NCBI GenBank assembly: GCA_902763655.1
Contig: CACWSW010000005.1
Coordinates: 1 to 49,012 of the forward strand
Origin: an uncultured bacterium
GTDB taxonomy: Bacteria > Verrucomicrobiota > Kiritimatiellia > RFP12 > UBA1067
Direction: 5' to 3'
Length of the DNA stretch: 49,012 nucleotides
The notes under the pieces are model-generated. The model was given only the letters and a program-made list of their open reading frames with translations. It was not told the DNA's origin and made no database searches. A program made the translations under genes and the position numbers. Of the stretch, positions 30,271 to 39,037 are shown piece after piece (the first letter of the stretch is position 1; the number at the start of each line of letters is the position of its first letter).

Positions 30271-32379
30271 ATGCACAAATGGCAATTCTTCAAGTCGGCA
30301 CGCTGCGTGCAGGCTAAGGTGGAGACGGGCGACGACCTTCTTGCGCTCAAGGAACTTGACAAGAAGCTGTGGACGGTGCTGGCCGCGCCGACCACGGGCG
30401 TTCGCTTCGACGCGGCGACGCTGAAGCTGCTCGACGCCGACGGCGACGGGCGCGTGCGCGTGCCAGAGGTGCTGGCGGCGGTGGACTGGATGGCGGCGCG
30501 CTTCAAGAAGCTCGACTTCCTCTTCGCCGGCAACGCGGAGATCCCCCTTGACGAGCTGAAGGACGACACGCCCGAGGGCCAGGCGCTCCTTAAGTCCTTC
30601 AAGAACCTGCTCGCTCGCGCCGGCAAGTCTGATGCGGCCACGTTAGCGCTGGCGGACGTGACGGGCATGACTGACGTCTTCAACGCCCAGCCGTTCAACG
30701 GCGACGGCGTGGTCACCGCCAAGTCCACAGCCGATGCCGCCTTGGCGGACACGATTTCGGCAATCGCCGCGGCAGAGGGAACGGTTCCAGACCGCAGCGG
30801 AGAGGCTGGCATCGACCAGGGGAAGGCAGATGCCTTCTTTGCCGATGTCGCCGCGCGTCTCGCGTGGAAGTCGTCCGCGGCCGACGCCGCAGTGCTTGGC
30901 GACAAGACCGCCGACGCCTATGCCGCGTTCAAGGCCGTTGAAGAGAAGATCGACGAGTTCTTCACTCCGCCGGAGGATCTGCCGCTCGTGACGGACGCTC
31001 CGGATCCCGTGCTGCCGCTGACGGTTGGCGTGCATCCGTTCTGGCGCGGCAAGTTCCGCGCGTTCGCGGATGCGGTGGTTGCGCCATCGACGGAGATCAC
31101 GCGCGAAGAGTGGGATGCCGTCAAGGCGAAGTTCGCTCCCTACGAGGCTTGGCTCGCCGCCGAGGCGGGCAAGCCAGTGGCGGGGATTGCCGACGATGCG
31201 CTTGCGGCGTTCGCGAAGGATGGCGCCGCGCAGGCTCAGGTGAACGACCTGATCGCCAAGGACCTGGCGCTCGCGGACGAGTATGGGCGGCTTGTGGACT
31301 GCGAGCGCGCCGTGCGCTATGCGGCCAACCTCGTGCGCTGGCTGCACAACTACGTCAACCAGGCCAACCTCTACGATCCCAAGCGCGACGGCGTGTTCCG
31401 CACCGGCGACCTGTACATCGACGGGCGCGTGTGCCGCCTCTGCTTCGAGGTCGTCAACGAGGGCGCTCACGCCGCGCTCGCAGAGCGCAGCAAGTGCTGT
31501 CTGCTCTACGCGAAGCTGACGCGGCCCGCGACTGGCGAGGCGCGCGAGGTGTGCGCGGTCGTAACGGCGGGACCGACGGCAGGCCTCTACGCCGGACGGA
31601 ACGGACTCTTCATCGACTGCGACGGCAAGGACTGGGAAGCCGTCGTGGCGAAGGTGGTTGAGGCGCAGGTGTCGCTCAAGGAGGCTTTCTGGGCCCCGTG
31701 GGCGAAGATAGGGAACACGATCTCCGAGCAGTGCAAGAAGTTCCTCTCCTCCAAGCAGGACGCCGCAGTGGCGCAGGTTGGCGAGGGGGCTACCGCCGCC
31801 GCATCCGCACCTAAGGCGGCCGAAGCGCCTAGCGGCGCTGCGATCGCGTCTAGCGTGGCCGCGCTTGGCGTGGGCATCGGCATGGCTGGTGCCGCGGTCG
31901 GCGGCCTGATCGGCCTCGTGGCCGGCTTGCCGCTCTGGAAGGTGCTGGCTGGCGTGGCGGCCGTGATCCTGATAGTGTCGCTGCCGAGCGTGATCCTTGC
32001 GTGGTTCAAGCTTCGCGCGCGCGATCTTGGCGCCATCCTCAACGCCGGCGGCTGGGCGGTGAACCGTCCGCTCACCTTCTCGATGGGACTGGCGCGCACG
32101 TTCACGCGTCCCGCAAAGATGCCGGTGGGTTCAGCGGTGGCGCGCGATCCGTACGCGTCGCACGGCTGGCTGAAGGTGCTGTTCGTGCTGCTTCTGCTGG
32201 TAGGAATCGCGGCAGGCGTCTGCTGGAAGCTCGGCGTTTGTCCGTTCAGCTGCTGCAAGAAGCAGTCGGCTCCCGCCGCATGCACGGAGCAGGCGGGCGA
32301 GACCAAGCCTGCAGAAACACCCGCAAAATGCACGGATCAGGCGGGTGAGGCCAAGCCTGCAGAAACACCCGCAAAGTGA
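30271..32379 (+). CDS. Large EF-hand-like membrane-anchored protein of unknown function
   Basis: A 702-residue protein, not recognised as a named family. It has no signal peptide. EF-hand-like calcium loops appear at residues 55-67 (DADGDGRVRVPEV) and near 143 (NGDGVVTA), then long Ala-rich helices. A conserved-looking segment RYAANLVRWLHNYVNQANLYD precedes a Cys-containing region (GRVCRLCFEVVNEG). The C-terminal third is membrane-associated: hydrophobic segments at about 525-600 and about 635-660 (VLFVLLLLVGIAAGVCW), then CPFSCC and two copies of a Pro/Lys-rich repeat (QAGETKPAETPAKCTDQAGE) to the stop. AAAGGA precedes the ATG. It follows the TIM-barrel gene by 19 bp. A role in sensing calcium or in a membrane complex is guesswork. 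Confidence 0.7.
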   Translation: MHKWQFFKSARCVQAKVETGDDLLALKELDKKLWTVLAAPTTGVRFDAATLKLLDADGDGRVRVPEVLAAVDWMAARFKKLDFLFAGNAEIPLDELKDDTPEGQALLKSFKNLLARAGKSDAATLALADVTGMTDVFNAQPFNGDGVVTAKSTADAALADTISAIAAAEGTVPDRSGEAGIDQGKADAFFADVAARLAWKSSAADAAVLGDKTADAYAAFKAVEEKIDEFFTPPEDLPLVTDAPDPVLPLTVGVHPFWRGKFRAFADAVVAPSTEITREEWDAVKAKFAPYEAWLAAEAGKPVAGIADDALAAFAKDGAAQAQVNDLIAKDLALADEYGRLVDCERAVRYAANLVRWLHNYVNQANLYDPKRDGVFRTGDLYIDGRVCRLCFEVVNEGAHAALAERSKCCLLYAKLTRPATGEAREVCAVVTAGPTAGLYAGRNGLFIDCDGKDWEAVVAKVVEAQVSLKEAFWAPWAKIGNTISEQCKKFLSSKQDAAVAQVGEGATAAASAPKAAEAPSGAAIASSVAALGVGIGMAGAAVGGLIGLVAGLPLWKVLAGVAAVILIVSLPSVILAWFKLRARDLGAILNAGGWAVNRPLTFSMGLARTFTRPAKMPVGSAVARDPYASHGWLKVLFVLLLLVGIAAGVCWKLGVCPFSCCKKQSAPAACTEQAGETKPAETPAKCTDQAGEAKPAETPAK

Positions 32380-32384
32380 CGTTC

Positions 32385-32417
32385 TGATCAGTTCAACATG
32401 AAGTCAGTTCAACATGA
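32385..32417 (+). repeat. 16-bp tandem duplication over the KamA-like start
   Basis: TCAGTTCAACATGAAG occurs twice in tandem, giving ATGs at 32398 and 32414 that are 16 nt apart, so in different frames. Only 32414 opens the gene. Confidence 0.8.
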
Positions 32418-33322
32418 AGCCATCGCCGGAGATCGAGCAAGTCACAGAGCGTTTCCCGTTCGTGGCGTGCGAGTACGCGCGTGCGCTGGCGGAGTCGAGC
32501 GACGCGTTCCGGCGGCAGCTGGAACCGGACGTGCGAGAGCTGGAGGATGAGGAGGATTTCGGCTCAGACCCCTTCGACGAGGAGGGGGAGGCGAGCGGAT
32601 GCTTCGGGCTCAAGCAGCGCTTCCCAGACCGCGTGCTGGTGATGACCTCGAACGCCTGCTTCATGAACTGCCGCCACTGCACGCGCAAGGGGCTGCTGCG
32701 CCACGCGGAGGTGGTGCGGTCAGACGAGGAGCTCGCGGCGTGCGCCGCCTACGTGCAGGAGCATCCGCTCGTGCGCGACGTGCTGCTCTCTGGCGGAGAC
32801 CCGCTCGTGCTGCCGGATGTCGAGGTGATGCGGTTCGTGCGCGCGTTCGCTGCGTTGCCGCAGGTGGATGTGGTGCGCCTCTGCACACGTGCGCCGTGCG
32901 TCAACCCCGCGCGCGTCACGCGCGACCTGGCTGCGCTTCTCGGCCGTTGCGGCAAGGTGTGGGTGAACACGCAGTTCAACCATCCCGACGAGGTGACGCC
33001 TGCGGCGACTGAGGCCTGCACCAACCTGGTTCGTGCCGGCCTGCCGGTTTCGTGCCAGACAGTCCTGCTCGCGGGCGTGAACGACTCGGCGGACGTGCTG
33101 CTCGACCTGTTCCGCGCGCTCCAGCGCGCGCGCGTGCGGCCATACTACGTGTTCCAGTGCGACCCGGTGGCGGGAATCTCGCACTTCCGCGTGCCGCTCG
33201 AGCGCGCGATCGAGATCGAGCGCGAATGCGCAGCGCGCATCGGCGGGCTGGGACTGCCGCGCTTCGTGGCGGACATCCCAGGGGCGGACCGCAAGATTCC
33301 GCTGGCGGAAGTTGAAGGTTAA
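32414..33322 (+). CDS. KamA/EpmB-like radical SAM enzyme (lysine 2,3-aminomutase family)
   Basis: A 302-residue cytosolic protein with the lysine-2,3-aminomutase-type radical SAM core: iron-sulfur cysteines Cys82, Cys86 and Cys89 in CFMNCRHC, SAM motif SGGDP at 126-130, RLCTRAPCVNP, VNTQFNHPDEVT and a C-terminal PLP-lysine segment DIPGADRKIPL (Lys294). The family isomerises alpha- to beta-lysine; EpmB does so on the way to EF-P modification. At 302 residues it is shorter than KamA (~415) and EpmB (~340), with a short acidic N-terminus (RELEDEEDF). No epmA or efp lies in the window, so the exact role is open. No Shine-Dalgarno is evident; the start sits in a 16-bp duplication. Confidence 0.8.
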   Translation: MKPSPEIEQVTERFPFVACEYARALAESSDAFRRQLEPDVRELEDEEDFGSDPFDEEGEASGCFGLKQRFPDRVLVMTSNACFMNCRHCTRKGLLRHAEVVRSDEELAACAAYVQEHPLVRDVLLSGGDPLVLPDVEVMRFVRAFAALPQVDVVRLCTRAPCVNPARVTRDLAALLGRCGKVWVNTQFNHPDEVTPAATEACTNLVRAGLPVSCQTVLLAGVNDSADVLLDLFRALQRARVRPYYVFQCDPVAGISHFRVPLERAIEIERECAARIGGLGLPRFVADIPGADRKIPLAEVEG

Positions 33323-33412
33323 ATGGTTAAATGGTTGAAAGTTTAAAGGGTTGGCGGGTTGGAAGGTAGCGGGTTGGAAAGGTTAGAAGTTTAAAGAGTT
33401 AAAATCGAAAGA
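33323..33412 (+). repeat. Tandem word repeats (GGTTAAAT, GGGTTGG)
   Basis: The spacer before the GDPD gene is made of GGTTAAAT, GGTTGAAAG, GGGTTGGCGGGTTGGAAGG, GGTTAGAAG and GAGTTAAAA. No other signal is seen. Confidence 0.65.
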
Positions 33413-33424
33413 AGAGGTGTTGAG

Positions 33425-34264
33425 ATGATGAAGCGAATCGGAGTTGTGTCGGTGATGTCGTTTTGCTGCGGGTTGGCCGCGTTTGCGGACCTCAAGATGC
33501 AGAACATAGCCCATCGCGGCATGTGGGACAAGGAGGTTCCGCAGAACACGGTGGAGGCCATCAAGCGCGCGTACGACTCTGGCGCCACGTGGGTGGAGAC
33601 GGATTTCCACCATACGAAGGCCGGACAGATGGTGTGCATGCATGCGGACGGCGAGCTGAAGTCGTATACGGGCTGCACGAAGAAGGTCAGGGACCTCACG
33701 CCGGAGGACCTGGCGACGCTGAACCTCGGCACGCGGGACAAGTTGCAGAAGGTATACCGCATCCCGCTCCTGGACCAGGTGCTGGACGTCGTGCCGAAGC
33801 ACGGCGTGGTGCAGGCTGAGATCAAGGGCTATTCGCCGCAGTACGCCGACATATTCGACAAGGCGGTGAAGGCGCACGGTCTAACTGAGAAGAACATCGT
33901 GGTGTCGTCGTTCAACTACGATGCGCTGAAGGACTTCAAGGCGCGCTATCCGAAGTACCGCGCCGTGTGGCTGACCGGCCTTTCGAAGAAGAAGCCGTTC
34001 GCAGTCCAGGACTACATCGCGAAGTGCAAGGCGGCGAACATCGAGGTGTTCTGCCCGGGCTGCGGCTCCACGAAGGGCGTCATGACGCCGGCCGACGCGG
34101 ACGCCGTGCGGGCGGCGGGCCTCGAGTTCCGCATGTTCGGCGTCAACTCGCTGAAGGATCTCGAGCAGGCCAAGGCCCTGGGCGCGGTGGGCTTCACCTG
34201 CAACCACTGGCTGAAGGCGTTCGAGTGGGCGAAGGAGATCGGCGGCGTGACGCTGTTGAAGTAG
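33425..34264 (+). CDS. Secreted glycerophosphodiester phosphodiesterase-family protein
   Basis: A 279-residue protein: signal peptide MMKRIGVVSVMSFCCGLAAFA, then a GDPD barrel with active-site His30 (AHRGMWDK), PQNTVEAIK, VETDF (E58, D60), MHAD (His73) and a late QAEIKG. GDPD enzymes cleave glycerophosphodiesters into glycerol-3-phosphate and an alcohol, using divalent metal. The periplasmic location suggests phosphate or glycerol scavenging from lipids or teichoic-type polymers. GAGGTG upstream with ATG 33425 or 33428. It follows the KamA-like gene by about 100 bp of word repeats and has no evident terminator downstream. Confidence 0.85.
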   Translation: MMKRIGVVSVMSFCCGLAAFADLKMQNIAHRGMWDKEVPQNTVEAIKRAYDSGATWVETDFHHTKAGQMVCMHADGELKSYTGCTKKVRDLTPEDLATLNLGTRDKLQKVYRIPLLDQVLDVVPKHGVVQAEIKGYSPQYADIFDKAVKAHGLTEKNIVVSSFNYDALKDFKARYPKYRAVWLTGLSKKKPFAVQDYIAKCKAANIEVFCPGCGSTKGVMTPADADAVRAAGLEFRMFGVNSLKDLEQAKALGAVGFTCNHWLKAFEWAKEIGGVTLLK

Positions 34265-34330
34265 ATTGCTTCGTTCCCTACTTTGTTCTATTTCCAACCC
34301 ATAGTCCTTGCATCAAGAATGACGGTTTCC

Positions 34331-34378
34331 GGAAAACGAGAAATGCGTCTCACCCTTGATTTCATTGGGCGAAACGCA
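34331..34378 (-). terminator. Terminator of tRNA-Ala
   Basis: On the minus strand TGCGTTTCGCCC (34378-34367) pairs with GGGTGAGACGCA (34355-34344) over 12 bp, using two G-U pairs, then a run TTTCTCGTTTT. The plus strand has two mismatches in the same stem, which argues for minus-strand use. Confidence 0.6.
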
Positions 34379-34387
34379 CTTTTAACA

Positions 34388-34463
<76 letters not shown>

Positions 34464-34486
34464 ACAGGGCGGGAAAAACAGGTGAC

Positions 34487-34515
34487 AGTATATCGTATCT
34501 GGCGGGCGAAAGCAA
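34487..34515 (-). promoter_or_regulatory. Promoter of tRNA-Ala
   Basis: TTGCTT (34515-34510), 17-nt spacer, TATACT (34492-34487). Predicted start is about 17 nt before the tRNA. Confidence 0.6.
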
Positions 34516-34539
34516 GGGGTATTGCAAAAAATCTGCGAA

Positions 34540-35568
34540 TCAGGACTTCTTGGGCAAGGATGTGACCTGGCCCTCGGGCGGCAGATCGGCGCGTGACTTG
34601 CCGCATGCCGCGAGCACCTTGTCGGTAGTCTGGAAGTGCGCCTTGCAGTGGTTCATGAGCCATGTGGGGCCGTGCTTGCGCACCATCTCCTCCGCCATCT
34701 GGCGCACGCGAGGGTCGCTGCTGCCGCGCGGGATCATGTCGAGCGGCACCTTGTCGACGGGGATTGGCCCATCCTCCACGGCCATTGCGGCGATCGCGCG
34801 CAGGAACTGCTCGCGGGCGACGACGGACGCGGCGGCGACGGCGATGTCGTCCTCGGCGCGGTGACGCTGCTCCACCACGATCTTCTTGCCGCGTTCCTTC
34901 AGCGCGCGGCGGATGGTCGCCTCGGTGGGCGCGAACTGGTCGACAACCACCTTCGGGCAGGCCTGCTGCTTCTCCAGCAGCTCCTCGATGCATGTGCCGT
35001 GCGCCCACGCGAGCAGGCGGTTGATGTTCTTGATCTTCGCGTAGAGTCGGTTGTATGCGGCGGGGCCGATCTTCACGACCGCATAGCGGTTCGGGCCGAG
35101 GAGCTGGCGAAGCCTGGCGCCGACCGTCATCACGGCCTTGTCCGTCATCTGCTTGCAGTCCTTGACGCCCATCTCGCGCATTTCCTTCGAGAGCGTCTCG
35201 TCCGTGTAGCAGCACGCCACCACGAGCGGGCCGAAGTAGTCGCCCTTGCCGGACTCGTCGCTTCCTCCGTGCGCGGAGCTGCGGCCCGGGTCCAGCACGT
35301 CCTCGTAGCCGACGGTCGCGACGCCAAGCACGTTCGGCTCGAGGAAGAACTCCACGAAGTCCTGCGCCTTCGAGCCCTGGATGCAGAGCTTGCGGCGACC
35401 ATGCTTCTCCTTCTGGTACAGGGCGCAGTTGAAGCCGTCGCCCTCGACGGCGACCATGGAGTAGGGGACGGTGCGCGGGCGGTAGTTGCCTACGGCCAGC
35501 ATGGCGAGCAGCTTTTCCTGCTGCTCGGCGTCCAGCTCGTATGTGAAGGATGTCTTGGGTGTCGGCAT
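34540..35568 (-). CDS. rnhC: Ribonuclease HIII
   Basis: A 342-residue protein of the RNase HIII type. The N-terminal ~90 residues form a TBP-like substrate-binding domain and the catalytic core begins GSDESGKGDYFGP (Asp104, Glu105), continuing with VVVDQF (Asp210) and the ED pair at 239-241. It cuts RNA in RNA-DNA hybrids in the cytosol, removing R-loops or primer remnants. The TBP-like N-terminus and GSDESGKGD motif separate it from RNase HII. The ATG at 35568 follows TATACT by 6 nt and has no Shine-Dalgarno; the box is preceded at 17 nt by TTGCGG, so the mRNA is probably leaderless. An upstream in-frame ATG at 35628 lies above the promoter and was rejected. Confidence 0.9.
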   Translation of the reverse strand: MPTPKTSFTYELDAEQQEKLLAMLAVGNYRPRTVPYSMVAVEGDGFNCALYQKEKHGRRKLCIQGSKAQDFVEFFLEPNVLGVATVGYEDVLDPGRSSAHGGSDESGKGDYFGPLVVACCYTDETLSKEMREMGVKDCKQMTDKAVMTVGARLRQLLGPNRYAVVKIGPAAYNRLYAKIKNINRLLAWAHGTCIEELLEKQQACPKVVVDQFAPTEATIRRALKERGKKIVVEQRHRAEDDIAVAAASVVAREQFLRAIAAMAVEDGPIPVDKVPLDMIPRGSSDPRVRQMAEEMVRKHGPTWLMNHCKAHFQTTDKVLAACGKSRADLPPEGQVTSLPKKS

Positions 35569-35574
35569 GCGGGA

Positions 35575-35603
35575 AGTATAGCACACGCGCTCTCCGCCCG
35601 CAA
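35575..35603 (-). promoter_or_regulatory. Promoter of rnhC, leaderless type
   Basis: TTGCGG (35603-35598), 17-nt spacer, TATACT (35580-35575), then 6 nt to the ATG. Confidence 0.6.
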
Positions 35604-35690
35604 CGGCAATGACAGGTCTAGCGATCATGGATTGATTGTGTCATAATTGATTGTATCATATTTGAATGGACTGGGTGCGGGAAGATGTAA

Positions 35691-35724
35691 TAGAATATGC
35701 GCAAAGCAAGCAACGCAAGGAGAG
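35691..35724 (+). promoter_or_regulatory. -10 box and Shine-Dalgarno of the 771-aa secreted protein gene
   Basis: TAGAAT at 35691-35696 and AAGGAGAG at 35717-35724. Predicted leader is 25 nt. Confidence 0.45.
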
Positions 35725-35727
35725 TTT

Positions 35728-38043
35728 ATGGACAATCTGACAAAGGGCGGTTTTACGCGAATCCGCATGAATCTTGCCGTGTTCTGTAGCGCGGTAGCGC
35801 TATGCGCGATTGCGGGGGGCGCGGCGGCTTCCGATCTGCTAGTTAGGTTCTGGCGGGAGAATGACGGCAAGACGGTTCGCCGCCTGCCGGTGGACGTGGT
35901 GCCGGAGAACGTGTTCTGGGGCTTTGGCACGCGCGATTTCCCGGATGGCCTGAAGGCATTCAGCCGGATGATCGACGAGAGTGTCGCAAGAAGCACCTAC
36001 AACTGCGTCACGCTCACGCTGCGCTGCAACCCGGAGCTCGGCGACCCTGAGACGATGGCCGCCGCCAAGGCGGTCAACGAAAAGGCCCATGCCGCCGGCA
36101 TCAAGGTGTACATGGACACGGATCCGCGCATCGCGCGCCGCGAGTTCCTCGCCCGCTGGCCGAAGGACATGCAGGGCATCGCGACCGTCGTCACCGCCGT
36201 GCCCACGAATGGCGTTGCCGCCTTCACGCACACGTTTAAGGATGCGACCGACCACATGACCGGCGGCGCGCGGAACTCGTACCGCCCGGTCTCGGCGCGC
36301 GTCGCAGCCGCGTTCGCCGTGCGGAGGCGCGCTGACGGGACGCTCGACCTCTCGAAGCGCCGCCCCGTGGATGTCTCGGCAGATGTTTCGGTGCAGAACC
36401 GGCGCGACCAGGGTGGCGGCGGATACATGGACCGTGCCGACGCCGTCGTGAAAGGAACGGCGACTGGTCTCGCCGCCGACGAGATGCTGGTCGCCACGCT
36501 CGAGTCCGACTACTTCTCCATCGACTTGTTCTCGACGCACATCATACCGTTTGCGCGCGAACTGATGGCGCGCTACAAGGCGCTTGGGGCGGACGGCGGC
36601 ATGCGCGACGAGTGGGGCTTCATTCCCGACCACGCTCCCAGTCTGCGCAAGTTCTGGTGGTCGCCGAACTTCGAGGCCGCCTATCGCGCCGCTTGCGGAC
36701 GGAGCCTGATGGACGACTTCCCGCTCATGGCCTTGGGCGCGAAGGGCGATGTTGTCCGTTCTGCAGCGATCGGCACGTTCATGAAGCTCGTTCTCGCCCG
36801 CAACGTCGAGATTGAGCGCGATTTCTACGAAACCGACAAGCGCCTCTTCGGCGCGGGCGTGTACGTGGCGAAGCACCCCACCTGGCACAGCGCCGTCTGT
36901 CCGCAGGAGTACTTCCACAACGGCCTCGACTGGTGGCAGGCCCCACGCGACTGGGCGCAGGGCGACGAGAACGCACCCATCTACGCGCTGAACGCGATGG
37001 CGAAGAAGTTCGGCGGGCCGGTCTGGCTCAACGAGGGCTACACCGCCACGCCCGAGCGCAACGTCTTCCGCGTGTGGACGTACGCGATGTGCGGCGGCCG
37101 CCAGGTGTACCACGGCCTCTACAGCGGTAATGCCCAAGAGATGAAGAAATACAACGAGATGCCCTGGGAAGATCGCCGCGTGCGCACGGCCACCGACCTC
37201 CTCGCGCCGGGCAACGTCACGGCGCAGACGCGCGTGCGCCTGCCGAACCTCATTTCCCGCGCGCAGGTGGATTCCCCCGTCGCCTACGTGTTCGGGCACG
37301 AGCGGCTCGTGGACTGGAGCGGCGACGGCTGGAATGACCACGGCAAGTGGAAAATCCTCGCGCTGATGTCGCAGGGCTGGTGGTGCGACGCCTATCCGGC
37401 CAGCGAATGCAGTCTCGGGACGTTCACTGTCGATGCCGAAGGCTACTTGCGCGTCGGCCAGCAGCGCTACCTGGCTGTAATGCTCCACAACCTGAGCACA
37501 GGCGAGAAGGACGCCTTTGACGCAATCGTGAAGGGACACACCATCAAGACACGCATCCTTGGCGGCGACGAGGACAAGGCGGTCGCCGACTATCTGCAGC
37601 AGGTAGGCGCCGTGCGCCAGCCGCTCGTGAAGGGCGTAACGAAGGCCGGCCACGTCTATCCCGAGCCGGATGGAACCTTGCACCTCATCGACGGGACGGC
37701 TATCCGCATCCGCGCCGATTGGGAGCATCCGCGCGGATTGCCTATCGCGGAGGCGATGGAGTCGAACGGCGTGAAGGTTGAGGTTGAAGCGGAAGGGCTG
37801 GCAGCAGTCCGTGCCGAGAACGGACAGGTGACGGCGCTTGCCGCAGGTGGCCTTAGGCGCGTGGCAGGTCCGGGGCTCGCCCTGGCGCTCGACCGTCCAG
37901 AGGATGTCGTGCTCCTGAAGATCGACGGCGAATGGCACGGCATCTGGCAGACGGCCGACGCTAACGGCCCTATCCCCGCTCCGCTTGCCGCAATCGCTAC
38001 GCATTGGATGCGCCTTATCCTGCCGCCGCACCTCGCTCGCTGA
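35728..38043 (+). CDS. Secreted glycosidase-like protein, family not recognised
   Basis: A 771-residue protein with an N-terminal export signal (MNLAVFCSAVALCAIAGGAA, after a short basic lead). It reads like a clan GH-A style barrel: VFWGFGTRDFPDGLKAF, AGIKVYMDTDPRIARREF, DEWGFIPDH, FYETDKRLFGAGVYVAKHPTW and a likely acidic active-site segment near DEWG and NEGYT. A central beta-region (TDHMTGGARNSYRPVSARVA) interrupts the barrel, and the C-terminal ~150 residues are all-beta. I cannot assign a GH family. The start ATG 35728 has AAGGAGAG close upstream; an internal ATG at 35767 would give a shorter signal peptide. Its neighbours (rnhC, a permease) do not clarify the substrate. Confidence 0.65.
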   Translation: MDNLTKGGFTRIRMNLAVFCSAVALCAIAGGAAASDLLVRFWRENDGKTVRRLPVDVVPENVFWGFGTRDFPDGLKAFSRMIDESVARSTYNCVTLTLRCNPELGDPETMAAAKAVNEKAHAAGIKVYMDTDPRIARREFLARWPKDMQGIATVVTAVPTNGVAAFTHTFKDATDHMTGGARNSYRPVSARVAAAFAVRRRADGTLDLSKRRPVDVSADVSVQNRRDQGGGGYMDRADAVVKGTATGLAADEMLVATLESDYFSIDLFSTHIIPFARELMARYKALGADGGMRDEWGFIPDHAPSLRKFWWSPNFEAAYRAACGRSLMDDFPLMALGAKGDVVRSAAIGTFMKLVLARNVEIERDFYETDKRLFGAGVYVAKHPTWHSAVCPQEYFHNGLDWWQAPRDWAQGDENAPIYALNAMAKKFGGPVWLNEGYTATPERNVFRVWTYAMCGGRQVYHGLYSGNAQEMKKYNEMPWEDRRVRTATDLLAPGNVTAQTRVRLPNLISRAQVDSPVAYVFGHERLVDWSGDGWNDHGKWKILALMSQGWWCDAYPASECSLGTFTVDAEGYLRVGQQRYLAVMLHNLSTGEKDAFDAIVKGHTIKTRILGGDEDKAVADYLQQVGAVRQPLVKGVTKAGHVYPEPDGTLHLIDGTAIRIRADWEHPRGLPIAEAMESNGVKVEVEAEGLAAVRAENGQVTALAAGGLRRVAGPGLALALDRPEDVVLLKIDGEWHGIWQTADANGPIPAPLAAIATHWMRLILPPHLAR

Positions 38044-38096
38044 CGTTTACTCGCCAAGCGGAGGTCTTGCTCCGGCCGCGAAAGGCCAATTTATGT

Positions 38097-38102
38097 TATA
38101 AT
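38097..38102 (+). promoter_or_regulatory. -10 box of the OppC-like gene, leaderless type
   Basis: A perfect TATAAT ends 7 nt before the GTG at 38110, so the mRNA should begin at or one base before the start codon. Confidence 0.5.
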
Positions 38103-38109
38103 CTTTGGC

Positions 38110-39012
38110 GTGCTGAAGCCTGAAGAGAAATCCGGTCCTGCGGCGGTGCCAGGACGCACCGGCGGCATCTGGCGCCGGCTGCGCCTGGGCGGCAAGCTGT
38201 GCCTTGTCGTCATCGCGGCGTATTTCGCGCTCGCGGTGTACGGCGAGGTGCAGTACCGCGTGGCGAAGATGCGTGACGTGACGCCGTCGTACAACGTCGT
38301 CCACGAGGAGTTGCGCTACCAGCCGCCGTCGTGGGCGCATCCGATGGGGACGGACAACCTGGGGCGCGACGTGGCGCAGCGGCTCGTGCAGGGCGCGCGC
38401 ATATCTTTCCAGGTGGGCATCGTCACCTCGCTCATCGCCATCCCGATCGGCGTGCTGCTCGGTCTTCTTGGCGGATACTTCGGCGGCAAGACGGACTCGG
38501 TGGTGGTGTGGCTCTGCGCGACGGTTGCGTCGATGCCGGGCCTGCTCTTCATCCTCGCGATCTCGCTTGTGGTGGGGCAGGGGCTGGTCGGCATCTGGCT
38601 CGGCATAGGCCTCACGACGTGGGTGGGCGTGTGCCGAACGATCCGCGCCGAGGTCATCAAGCACCGCGACCGCGCCTACGTGCAGGCTGCGCGCGTCCTC
38701 GGATACTCGCACGCGCGCATCATGTTCAGGCACATTCTCCCGAACGTGGCGCACATCATCCTCATCCAGTTCTCCGTGCGCTTTCCCGGGGCCGTCTCGA
38801 CGGAAGTGTTCATATCCTTCCTCGGCATCGGCGTGCAGGGCGAGCCGAGCTGGGGCGTGATGATCAACAACGCGCGTCTGCGCCTGTGGCAGGGAGTGTG
38901 GTGGGAGATGACGTTCGTGACGCTCGCCATATTCGCGCTCGTCCTGGTGTTCAACCACCTGGCCGATGAGCTGCGCGACATCCTCGACCCTGCGCTGAGG
39001 AATGAGGGTTGA
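38110..39012 (+). CDS. OppC/DppC-type ABC transporter permease
   Basis: A 300-residue inner-membrane permease of the peptide/nickel (OppBC) class: an N-terminal helix (LCLVVIAAYFALAVYGEVQY), the periplasmic start HPMGTDNLGRDVAQRLVQGARISF typical of OppC, five further helices and the cytoplasmic EAA loop RAYVQAARVLGYSHARIMFRHILPN. The family imports peptides, oligosaccharides or nickel with an OppB partner, two ATPases and a binding protein. None of these is within the window, so the gene is isolated from the other subunits. GTG start with TATAAT 7 nt before it and no Shine-Dalgarno. Followed 25 bp later by queF on the same strand. Confidence 0.85.
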   Translation: MLKPEEKSGPAAVPGRTGGIWRRLRLGGKLCLVVIAAYFALAVYGEVQYRVAKMRDVTPSYNVVHEELRYQPPSWAHPMGTDNLGRDVAQRLVQGARISFQVGIVTSLIAIPIGVLLGLLGGYFGGKTDSVVVWLCATVASMPGLLFILAISLVVGQGLVGIWLGIGLTTWVGVCRTIRAEVIKHRDRAYVQAARVLGYSHARIMFRHILPNVAHIILIQFSVRFPGAVSTEVFISFLGIGVQGEPSWGVMINNARLRLWQGVWWEMTFVTLAIFALVLVFNHLADELRDILDPALRNEG

Positions 39013-39037
39013 GAGGTTGAGGTGTTGAGGTGTTGAG
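39004..39037 (+). repeat. Tandem word repeat (GGTTGAGGTGTTGAG)
   Basis: The spacer between the permease and queF reads GGTTGAGAGGTTGAGGTGTT and continues GAGGTGTTGAGATG, running into the queF start. Confidence 0.6.

Noticed and set aside
39013-39037. preQ1 riboswitch before queF
   Set aside because: The 25-bp spacer is a word repeat and too short for an aptamer; queF lies inside an apparent operon.
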